From assembly GCA_035495315.1 (NCBI GenBank), contig DATJGF010000024.1, positions 1 to 31,719 on the forward strand: 31,719 nt of DNA. Direction: 5' to 3'. Source of the stretch: DATJGF01 sp035495315. Its GTDB lineage: Bacteria > Verrucomicrobiota > Verrucomicrobiia > Limisphaerales > UBA8199. Every line of letters starts with the position of its first letter. Positions within the stretch are counted from its first letter, which is position 1. Shown here in pieces: positions 17,001 to 24,006 of the stretch. The translations under genes were made by a program, and so were the position numbers. Below the pieces are notes generated by a model. The model worked only from the letters and a program-made list of their open reading frames with translations, was not told the DNA's origin and did not search any database.

Positions 17001-20000
17001 TTGGATGTTGCCAAGGTGACTTCGGTGGAACTGAATGCCGCAAAATCCGCAGACTACCCAGTCCGGGTTACCCATCTTTATCGGATGAGGTCCGGCGAAA
17101 GTTTTCTCGTGCCGGAAAAGGAGTATGGCTTTTACTACAACACTCAAAAGCACACGAGCGGATTGGAGACATTTCGACGGACGAAAAGGCTGCTCACTTC
17201 GGAGGAGGCAAAAACCGACAGAGGTTGGAACTCGTTTCTGAAGTGCGAGGAGACGATCGTGGGGACCTTGAGTCCCCGATTCGAACCCCCCTACTACCCT
17301 GTGCTGAGGCTCACTGACAACTCGGATCCCGACGCGCCAGTGCCCCTCTATGCGTTAGCCGCCGATGATGGGCGTTTCCTAAACCATTTTGAGACCTTCC
17401 GTGCCGGCGATACAAAGGTTCATACCATCGTCAATGGCTTTGATACTCCCAAACTGGAGATTTTTCGCGCTGGAGTTTTGGAGGATGAAATCTCGCCTGG
17501 AATCCTTGCGCTCGGCTACGGCTATTACGTGAGGTTCCCGTTGGCAAAGGCCGCCGGTGGTTTATCGAGTTCACTGGCGGGCTTGCACAATCGCTGCGTC
17601 GCGAGCGCGTTTGCTCAAGGTGCGGACTCGTTGATTCGATCGGCGGCTGGTCGGATGGGCGCGAAAAGAGAGGTAGCGGAAGTCAACGGACAGGCGCGGT
17701 CGGCCGCTGCACAGGCCAAGGAGATTAACCAATTGCCAACTTTGGCCGAAGCGCTGTTGCCCACGCATCAAGCGCCATGGCTCGGGACTGCCCTCGCTTC
17801 GCCTTCGCAGCCGCTTCTGCAATATCGAACCAACGCTCTGAGACAATTTGACCAGGTCATAGTTACCTATCTTAAAAAAACCGGCCTAATCCCGACTGCG
17901 CCCGGGACGCTGGTCGAACGCTATATCGACACAGTGCAAGAAGGCCAGATTATTGAATTGGCGGTGAAGTTGGAACGACCGGAGTTGACCAGGCTGGCAG
18001 GTGAACTGTTGAGCTTTTACTGGGAACAATCGCAAGGCGGAAAGTATCCCCTGTCTGCTTCTTATGACGCCAAGACGGGCGCCGCGCTCACGAAGCGAAG
18101 GGAGTATAAGCGAGTCAGCGATGGGGAAATAAATGCGGCGGCGCAGCTGGCTATCGCAGAGGCGGCTTTTTGTCTCGGGACCGCCGGGGACACCAATGCC
18201 GTCACATTTGGCAATAATCTGCTTGGGTTATTGCTGGATCAATTTCGACCCGAAACAAATGATGTGGCCTGGCCTCGGGGTATCGCCGAACATCGTGTCA
18301 AGTCAACGGCACCGTTACTCGGCATCAAGGGATGGCCGGAGGCGAAGAGTTTTTCGTTGGGGAGCAATGCGCGGGCATATCTATTACTCAATCGCCTGGG
18401 GGAACACGCCGAGCAGTATCGCTTCGAGCCGGCATGGAGACAGACGATCCTCGAGGCGACGCAAGAACAGGCGGCGTGGTTGACTAATCGCGTCTTGCCC
18501 TACGTGGAGGCGACAGGGATCGTGCCGAAAGGACTTTTCGAGATTCAGGATCTCCTAAACCAAACAAACGCACTGGCACTAGACCGTTGGACGGCAACGG
18601 ATGACTGGTTGAGTTTTGTCGAGGCGGCCGATCGCCTCGGGGTAAACCGGAAGATGACGCGCGCCCTGCTGGATAATTTGGCGCGGGTCCACGGCGTGAT
18701 GGTGAATGGCGTGTGGGGATTGGATTGGGCGGTAGCGCTGCGCCGGCCCGATATGATCTCGACGGAGTTGACCGCCAAATTCCTTCAGATCGCCAATCTA
18801 TTGGGTTATTTCTCAGCAGCTGAGTTCACCACGCGGAGCCTCACGCAGTTGGCGCCAGGTTCCGACTGGCCGGTGTTGGCAACCACTGCTGCGGCTAACG
18901 AGCCATTGAACACCGGCGAAGGGGCCACACTCTATCCGCTACTGAAGGCTCCCACCAGTCAGCAACAAAACTCAGGCACAAACGGGTGGCCACAGAGTTT
19001 GGGTATTTACTCAGAACTGGAGGGGGCCGCCTGGCGTACGAATTGGATAGGTGGTGCAATGATGAAAACGCCGGCTGGTTCGCCGCGCGATATTACGTTG
19101 TTCGTCTGGACCGCGGCGGGCTTTTATTTGGCGATTATCGGCGCGGCGCTCTTCTGGTGGTTGCTAAGTTGGGTTCGTCGTCGGCGGACTAAAGTGAGGG
19201 CGGGAGCCTTGTCGGAGGTCCTGGTACCTGAGCCGGTGATGCAGCGGGCCGAAGAGCGCTGGGCCAAGAGGGTTCTGGGAATGATGATGCCCTCAAGTGC
19301 GCACCATTCGCGATATTCCAATGCCGCGGTGGAGCAGAATTTCCACATGCAACTCAGGGCGATGTACAAGTTGGTATTGGAATGGCGGCGGGTAATCAAC
19401 GACTGGTCCGAAGACGATGTGCGTCTGGTGGAACATGAGGAGGATTCCTGGGTAAATGGGATGGATGAATTCGCGGTGATGGTGGGGGTTTACAGCCGCT
19501 GGGTGGTCAAAGCCGGTCGCAAAGACGGGAGTCCTAAGGCGGACATTCTTCAGGAAAACGAGGATAGTAACCATATTTGGGCGCGGCTGTTGATGTATTT
19601 CTCTGAATCGCATCTGCGGTTGCTGAGTTTGATTAAGGAGTTCAAGGCAAACCCGGCGGCGGCGGCAGTCCTCGGCACCAACGAAGAAATCGAATTAGTG
19701 CTTCGGATGATGGGCCTGCGAGCCAGACCGACGCCTTTCGACGCGCGGACAGCTTTCGATGCGCCTTCCGGGAGTTCTGCGATGGACCTCTTGTTGATCC
19801 AAAAACCGGGGGTGAACCTGGCGGACGTGGCAGACGAGATGGAGCGGAAATTGAATATTCCGCGGAGCCATGTGGAGAATTTCATCCGCAGTTACAAGAC
19901 AACCAAGGAGCGGGAGCAGTGGTGGCCAATTCATCCATATGTTCTGGAGGCCTCTAAAATGTTGCCGCATTTCCTGCTGATGGGTTTGGTGGCGTTGATC

Positions 20001-23000
20001 TGGTACAACAATCAACGCCGGGGGCTGAAGATTTATGACTACTTGAGAGAATCGGCTGCCGGCATGGCTTCCGATTGGCATTCGTTGATTTGGGCGGTGC
20101 CCTTGGTTGTTGGGTTTGTACTGAGCGCGATTGCGCGGGGGTTGCAGACGTATCGATATCGATGGGGAAGCCAGCCAGGTTCAACTTCACACTCTGCGCT
20201 GGATGCAGATGTGGCCAGTTTTTTCGGTCGGACTCTGGCAATGGCCACACCGGCGCTGCGGTTAGGACGTTGGTGGAATCCGGTGTTATACCAGCGAGGG
20301 GGATATCTTTTTCGGGCGATTGGCCTATCGTTGCTAGCGGTTGCGCTGTTTCAGTTGCAGGCACCGAGCTTCGCAACGTTCATGTTTGTGAAGGGATTGT
20401 TTGGGATCGTTCTGTTGCTGGAATCTGCTTGCCTGGTTGGCCCTTTGCTTGTCTCGAGGTTAAGCGCTTGGCTGGAGGACCATGTTTCCGCGAGGCCGGA
20501 CACCTGGCGTGTATTGCGGTGGCTTAACCGTCTTAACCTGGTGCCGACTCGCCCCGCCTCGTTGGTATGGCTCTCCATTAAGTATCATTTTCAACCCTCG
20601 ATACCGACCGGCGGAGTCTTTGCGATGATCCAGGCGATAGGGTTCTATCTTGTTTTCGCGGTGGTCTTCTTCTTCGTCGGAAGCTACATGCACGCGCAGG
20701 CATTGGAGATCTGGTTCCAGGAAACATACCAAATGGGCCGGGATATCAGCCTGATTGTGGGTGGATTCCTTTTTTGGAATACGATGTACCTGCTTCGCTT
20801 TGGGTTGTTTGTGCTGATGGCTGCGATGAGTTCAGCGTTTGTAATCCATCCCTTCAAAGTTTTAGGCGGGTTGGCAGCCGCTGTGTGTTTGGCGCTTCAG
20901 TTGCTCAGCGGCTCTTTCAGCAACTATTTCAATAACCATCTTCTGGCGGCGAGCGTGTGCCTTGTGGGTGCATTGGCCTTAATGGCGTTTGAATCCGAGT
21001 TGCTGAGTTGGTGCAGGAATTTCTGGCTGGTCCGAGCGCGCGAGAATCCTGGAGGGCATACAGAAAGCGAGGCATTCAAGCAAACTCGTGTCGGCCAACG
21101 TAATGCTTTGGGGGTCGTGTATATGAGTGGGGATGATCTCTCCTTTCATAAACTGACCGCGGACCTGCTGATGACGCGAGTGAAGTTGTTACGGGAACAA
21201 CTCGGATCGCGGGGAATAAAGTTGCTGATGCACGTCCAGAGGCTGCCGGAGGACACGTTACTGGCGCAATGGTTTGGGGCGTTGTACGCACTGGAGAAGG
21301 AGCATGACGTAACATTGTGGCATCCTGTGCAGTTGGTGGTTAAAGGGGAAAACCCAACCCTGCCTGCTGAATCAGGCCTGAATTTATTCGTGGAAACTTC
21401 AAGCAAGCGCGAGGAAACGCTCCTGGCGTGGCACCTTCGCCGGTGGTTGGTGACGATGATGTCGACGGCCGGGCATTCGCAAGATACCGGGATTAACCTT
21501 GTGGATCTGGCGCTGGCGCTGAATCGAAGGGGCCTCGCTGCCAACACCGTCTTTTATTTAATTCAGAACAAGTTCGACAACAATGACAACAATCGACCGT
21601 CACAAGTCTCCTACAACACGGGTGAACTGGGGCAACGGAACAAACTGGCGGGTTTGTTAATGGCACTGGCGCCGGGTTGCCGAGCCTATAGCATCAACGA
21701 TTGGACACCGTTCGGGTTTAAGGCTGGTGGACTCGTCGGGATGGACCTGGTGTATGAGGAATCGCTGAAGCTGACGAATATGGTGTTGCTGGATCGGAAT
21801 GCCAACGCGCACGATCTAGAGGCGGTCATTGCCGATATTAAACTCGCGCTGAGCGATCCGGGTGTTGTGATTGTGATTCCGGGGCGCAGTACGACGAACA
21901 CCCTTACGCCGATCGGACAGAGCTCGCAATTGATCGAGGAAGGCCAGCGGTCGCTTATTCGCGGTGCGATGTTACTGGGAGGTGCCGGTGGTGAAAGTCT
22001 TGGCACCGGATGGGGCAACATCCAGGCGGTGTATTATGGGCGTGTACAGCGGGCGTTGTGCGATGTTCACACGCCCAAGATGCCGTTGACCGCCGCCTCG
22101 GAGCGAGGCGCAACTTTTGGAGAACGATGGGAGGGCCTCATCGGATTCGGTCCGCACGCGATTGGGATTTCTGAAGACGTTTGGGGAGTTACACAGGCAG
22201 CGCACAATGCTTTGGCCTTGGGTTATCCAGTTAAATTTCGCAGGTCAAAGGCGCTGTGGCACAAAATCCGTGAAACCTGGAGTCACGCGGAATGGCTCGC
22301 CGCATTCCCGAGGTGGTCGGGTGGCTATCTGCAGATGATGCTGGATCCGATCATGCAACGGGTCAACGATGCCGGACCGCTGTCGGTTTTTGCCAAGGAG
22401 ATTCGCGCTAATGGCGGTCGTTTCTTCCTGGGTGCGCCCGCGGCGCTCCTAAGCATTCTGCTGATGCCCGTAGCGATCATTGCCGATGTCTCTCCATTTG
22501 TGCAGATTCTGATTCTGCTCTGGAATTTGGGCTTGGTGATGAACCAGGTGCTGACCGTGCTCGGTTTCGTCGCGGGTCTGGAAGCTACCGGATTCAATCG
22601 AGTCGCCGGCCTGCTCGGCGCGGTGGCAACTGGAATTGCGATCGGGACAAAACCGCTGTTGATGCCTTACCTTGTTCCACTCGCGGTGCTTGGTTTCCTG
22701 ATGGGTGGCTTTGCGTTGGGGGTTGGTCGTTGGCTCTATTATCGCGGCCGCGATATCGTGCTGTTCGGTCCCCAGCTGGTCATTCACACGCTCGGTCAAT
22801 TCGTGCGACAAAGTCTGGAGTTTGTGCTTTCGGGTGCCGCGGCGAATGATGCGCGGGCCGTGAATATCGCCTTCCGGACCTGGGTCGGGCCGCGGGAAGA
22901 TCGGCCTCTGGACAGGTATCAGAACATGGTCAACCTGCGCACCGTGGTTTGGGGGTTTGGGCTCACCTCGCTGTTGCTTGATTTGTTTGCTCTGTCGAAT

Positions 23001-24002
23001 CTCGACTTTTTAAACGTGCTGCTTTTGCTCCCTTCGTTAATGTTCAGCGTCAGCACGCTGGTGGGACCCTTCCTGATGCAGCCTAAACCTGGCAAGGACC
23101 TGAAGTGGATCGTTTGGTTGCCGAAGCTATGTGGTTGGATGGTCAGTTTTGGGTTCTATATGCTTGTCGCGAAGCTAATCTCATTAGGCGGTTGGCCGCA
23201 ACGCTGCGGTATTTTGTTGTGCGTCATGGTTTTCACCGGGGTCCTGGTAGCGGGGTTGAAGTATGCGCTTTATCCAGTGCGGCTCCGACGCATTAGCGGG
23301 CATATCGTAGGCCAGCTTGCCAAAGGAGGCTTGGCTCTTGATGAGGCTCGGAAAGTGGCTCATCGGATTCTGTGCGAGTTGGGCGTAGATGTTGGACGGA
23401 CCGCAGCTGCGCTCGAGAAGGCGGCTTTGACTGAGGAGGCCAAGGCAGTTGTGTTGAAGATAGTCGCTGGACAGCTTCAGCCTCTTCTGAAACGCCCGGT
23501 CACTGATATGCAAAGCGACAGTACGATTCGACAGCGGCTTGCCTCTGAGTGGAAACGTTCCTTTGTGTTGGGGCTGTTTACCTTTATCTGGTTTTTTGTT
23601 GTGCCGATGCCGGGCCTTCTGGTGTTTAAGGCGTTCGGCGGGTACCGTATCTGGATGTCGCCAGAAAATCTTGTCGAAGTCGCGATGATAGCATTCGGGG
23701 TTGTGGTGGCTGCCGGAGGGGCCAGCCTGTTCCTTGAACGATGGGAAAACCATGGATTAGCCGGCAATGGTCTGCTGGCACGGATCAAACAAGGGTATCA
23801 GGCCTTCCAGTTAATGGCTTCTCAGGCTGGCCGATTAAGTCCTGTGCAGGTTTCAGAATTCTATGCTATGTTCACCGATATCCAGACTTATTTGGACCAG
23901 CGCAGCTATGCTTATGCCTGGCGGACGCTGAGACGCTTCGAGGAGGCCTTCGCAGTGGTCAGCGAATCGGAGGAGAGGACCGAAGGGAAAGAGAAGGGCT
24001 GA
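11073..24002 (+). CDS. Giant (4309-residue) multidomain membrane protein, putative polysaccharide-synthase-like
   Basis: I recognise no single family over the full length. In order: a signal peptide (1-29, ending GAQA); mixed helical/beta sequence to about 1270; a beta-rich RHS/YD-like stretch (about 1280-1690) with motifs such as DPFGRLVETELENGQ and DRHGHITER; a possible jelly-roll (about 1860-2005); a helical segment (about 2250-2593) resembling alpha/alpha-toroid glycosidases; a membrane helix at 2677-2701; a soluble region; helices from 2963 to about 3310; a cytoplasmic domain (about 3325-3775); further helices (about 3784-4222); and a charged tail. The cytoplasmic domain has VLLDRNAN (Asp3574), ISEDVWG (Glu3701-Asp3702) and FPRWSGGYLQ (Arg3747-Gln3754), the order of acidic and RW motifs in GT-A synthases. 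Placement between two helix bundles fits BcsA or GT48-type synthases. The frame has no break. The gene is certain and the function inferred. Confidence 0.85.
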   Translation: MICRHTLLCQLFVLTLAGMPCWIVTGAQAEASTNAWNAELAERASEIFRQHPAPQLHYAGVGESDAARRLEADINYQKFARERLERRWFAALVSEEETEKYSIQRRFATWRELMDFLAEKRALVDVWAYGEAGEPRRIPATELALLKQQPREQPTFVTATYRDEAAEKTVTYRVEFGFQAAEAIREAELAYRQHRTLELNAREILAAKNSNGIPDALMQWSALQNQVREQRFSLAEMPRLPTEAKDIFVAFEFEVDEQNNFSRAVRMVRDSEIEKRVVGDVQELFVRKAGEKGYREVVGFRPGEQLQPATNAILGQDVVELRVRDPAQPDPKKWHVLQFGEAELLKQSALGHFALLNAYLERNRKARAMQQANVALVAEPIIAGLNIGGGLAGLGFPAGESARLLYNLITWRLISRVPTAKQMRELFALMAARERSPEIKVKPERYLSKGDIEELKKIGGKLSDAELETYLQQMSDEDVRAMLRLARQGMFDGRVTTFLNILASTFKVSGLSDNPGVIRDVFNNVRFSVNGDINLSTLLLLALGKSDMTALSGISLEELSHGEGPAEAWLQYLVISVDIRAILNTLVRVTKSTLAKKELEKPFPYSPRMSELAAYEIRVFGFPLLMFYKRGLIRDDRDAFEHDYAYGLYGVRLAEHFRTREEMEAEIRAGRMFPLGLVKVTSAQGWKETDLVVYAHRIQSGKFAGKTALVIYGLKAYTEYSELIGRELIRFKQFERGLHEGGVIEQQIWEPGSLSGSAISYEPVIHVGSNAVAQIYSPLLGNLLELRRHLQRQSWGLPVDEVEIGRVRKDLAAQGVEAVEPDPLVTVDPRNSSFVFRRQIEGKTQSVKMVSIPGLAEMDATLRKAEEASAIEEIRADAAAGASKAVVLLNEVVVVNGHPEMGPLLRDSQDQVMGTGVMSGAKEVDNIFELLTRLSVMDRARLQANHFAATIVALELGEKGKRDVFLTIEFPLGKTRQERTNPITGEQEIVVYESGLWRQTITDRRILEIEYDPARVEIASRTFANSGNRQSAVRGALLEETKTVDCWFRDLRKRELDPYEPTIAKLHVNYVTGVLTRETYGLFVLPIEVVDDLYITRNQFTADGLLESALVYENGREPGDFLRPNSTKVLAPILGEARFQLNRVERGDLSGTGYRTVLERKDLIKGVAKTETLDTANFGRKLQEQYVDAFDGTQSFSFEVTWEYADDFHFGLVPRRAVTSASRSGTRLAELITSDYDAVRRVLTATEANYTGKVYTNTWDYRWSSPIGVETTRLKTVYEYNRQETVSHSATAVKATEEMLQETAGAYDNTNRIWRVEKQVWYQRGIPDHRETNTYSGFGMLISSRIGGTTQTRPRYSPEGMQQGSLTLQRNPVTGRYDILEREQDDYHWQKGGLRARVRRYVAGSLADECGIVTDEQGRTIEADIRTLPQLEFRTVLTYDGDTERVVAAETMQNGEIRARYRTLGVTPRAGGEWLLKIEGTPFWGLAFTNSYVLGDPFGRLVETELENGQRSRVTEWFSNSAVARVSELLDRHGHITERRVKRVSAGAEAERPLDLVTLYKVSPWGELGWAEEKALVRGTDVALYTERAGERIYFDLSKPYDHPKYAIDPHRELGHNLNLTGRIGSNVTAIFTGEFRDWRDAGDARSPPERVLELQSIDISGFFSYPYSVRTFDRGGNLLEEFAGKIKSAGAEGYSIDRLLAERTRAVITRKISYRYQPGFLRKERDPSAGRERLSFSPRRENAPDTWNINDVAWREWPTEVNTFCRTSLSPRDSGTFYRCRRLHSPCWMSSNPYLPDHANVWVGWQGTELNERGETVFESETIFNAAGGPSTYIAHKVNGKGQPANKIVYQLPLSTASDWLNSGDAQQGRVVRTRLASAQDLSSCDFVGFYLDAPVGASVSVQFNDNSQHSVSVADGGFTDQKSTLGFWPIHDPAVEWLPGEIVPERGAVVRSSQPGAKRGNLLVISVAELAREGLDVAKVTSVELNAAKSADYPVRVTHLYRMRSGESFLVPEKEYGFYYNTQKHTSGLETFRRTKRLLTSEEAKTDRGWNSFLKCEETIVGTLSPRFEPPYYPVLRLTDNSDPDAPVPLYALAADDGRFLNHFETFRAGDTKVHTIVNGFDTPKLEIFRAGVLEDEISPGILALGYGYYVRFPLAKAAGGLSSSLAGLHNRCVASAFAQGADSLIRSAAGRMGAKREVAEVNGQARSAAAQAKEINQLPTLAEALLPTHQAPWLGTALASPSQPLLQYRTNALRQFDQVIVTYLKKTGLIPTAPGTLVERYIDTVQEGQIIELAVKLERPELTRLAGELLSFYWEQSQGGKYPLSASYDAKTGAALTKRREYKRVSDGEINAAAQLAIAEAAFCLGTAGDTNAVTFGNNLLGLLLDQFRPETNDVAWPRGIAEHRVKSTAPLLGIKGWPEAKSFSLGSNARAYLLLNRLGEHAEQYRFEPAWRQTILEATQEQAAWLTNRVLPYVEATGIVPKGLFEIQDLLNQTNALALDRWTATDDWLSFVEAADRLGVNRKMTRALLDNLARVHGVMVNGVWGLDWAVALRRPDMISTELTAKFLQIANLLGYFSAAEFTTRSLTQLAPGSDWPVLATTAAANEPLNTGEGATLYPLLKAPTSQQQNSGTNGWPQSLGIYSELEGAAWRTNWIGGAMMKTPAGSPRDITLFVWTAAGFYLAIIGAALFWWLLSWVRRRRTKVRAGALSEVLVPEPVMQRAEERWAKRVLGMMMPSSAHHSRYSNAAVEQNFHMQLRAMYKLVLEWRRVINDWSEDDVRLVEHEEDSWVNGMDEFAVMVGVYSRWVVKAGRKDGSPKADILQENEDSNHIWARLLMYFSESHLRLLSLIKEFKANPAAAAVLGTNEEIELVLRMMGLRARPTPFDARTAFDAPSGSSAMDLLLIQKPGVNLADVADEMERKLNIPRSHVENFIRSYKTTKEREQWWPIHPYVLEASKMLPHFLLMGLVALIWYNNQRRGLKIYDYLRESAAGMASDWHSLIWAVPLVVGFVLSAIARGLQTYRYRWGSQPGSTSHSALDADVASFFGRTLAMATPALRLGRWWNPVLYQRGGYLFRAIGLSLLAVALFQLQAPSFATFMFVKGLFGIVLLLESACLVGPLLVSRLSAWLEDHVSARPDTWRVLRWLNRLNLVPTRPASLVWLSIKYHFQPSIPTGGVFAMIQAIGFYLVFAVVFFFVGSYMHAQALEIWFQETYQMGRDISLIVGGFLFWNTMYLLRFGLFVLMAAMSSAFVIHPFKVLGGLAAAVCLALQLLSGSFSNYFNNHLLAASVCLVGALALMAFESELLSWCRNFWLVRARENPGGHTESEAFKQTRVGQRNALGVVYMSGDDLSFHKLTADLLMTRVKLLREQLGSRGIKLLMHVQRLPEDTLLAQWFGALYALEKEHDVTLWHPVQLVVKGENPTLPAESGLNLFVETSSKREETLLAWHLRRWLVTMMSTAGHSQDTGINLVDLALALNRRGLAANTVFYLIQNKFDNNDNNRPSQVSYNTGELGQRNKLAGLLMALAPGCRAYSINDWTPFGFKAGGLVGMDLVYEESLKLTNMVLLDRNANAHDLEAVIADIKLALSDPGVVIVIPGRSTTNTLTPIGQSSQLIEEGQRSLIRGAMLLGGAGGESLGTGWGNIQAVYYGRVQRALCDVHTPKMPLTAASERGATFGERWEGLIGFGPHAIGISEDVWGVTQAAHNALALGYPVKFRRSKALWHKIRETWSHAEWLAAFPRWSGGYLQMMLDPIMQRVNDAGPLSVFAKEIRANGGRFFLGAPAALLSILLMPVAIIADVSPFVQILILLWNLGLVMNQVLTVLGFVAGLEATGFNRVAGLLGAVATGIAIGTKPLLMPYLVPLAVLGFLMGGFALGVGRWLYYRGRDIVLFGPQLVIHTLGQFVRQSLEFVLSGAAANDARAVNIAFRTWVGPREDRPLDRYQNMVNLRTVVWGFGLTSLLLDLFALSNLDFLNVLLLLPSLMFSVSTLVGPFLMQPKPGKDLKWIVWLPKLCGWMVSFGFYMLVAKLISLGGWPQRCGILLCVMVFTGVLVAGLKYALYPVRLRRISGHIVGQLAKGGLALDEARKVAHRILCELGVDVGRTAAALEKAALTEEAKAVVLKIVAGQLQPLLKRPVTDMQSDSTIRQRLASEWKRSFVLGLFTFIWFFVVPMPGLLVFKAFGGYRIWMSPENLVEVAMIAFGVVVAAGGASLFLERWENHGLAGNGLLARIKQGYQAFQLMASQAGRLSPVQVSEFYAMFTDIQTYLDQRSYAYAWRTLRRFEEAFAVVSESEERTEGKEKG

Positions 24003-24006
24003 TTTG
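23992..24006 (+). promoter_or_regulatory. Ribosome-binding site and TTG start coupling the glycosidase to the giant gene
   Basis: AGAAGGG (23992-23998) lies inside the last codons of the giant gene, 5 bases before TTG at 24004. The TGA stop of the giant gene is 24000-24002. The spacing, the lack of a suitable ATG before the signal peptide, and the one-base gap all point to translational coupling. The next Met in frame is residue 54, inside the catalytic domain. Confidence 0.7.

Noticed and set aside
22150..22340. Straight assignment of the giant protein to cellulose synthase (BcsA)
   Set aside because: The motif order is similar, but the exact DxD and QxxRW forms and the PilZ domain are not seen, so only a remote GT-A relationship is proposed.
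11073..24002. Giant protein as an NRPS/PKS, an adhesin or a polymorphic RHS toxin
   Set aside because: No carrier, condensation or ketosynthase motifs and no long tandem repeats; the YD-like stretch is central and followed by membrane helices, not by a toxin domain.
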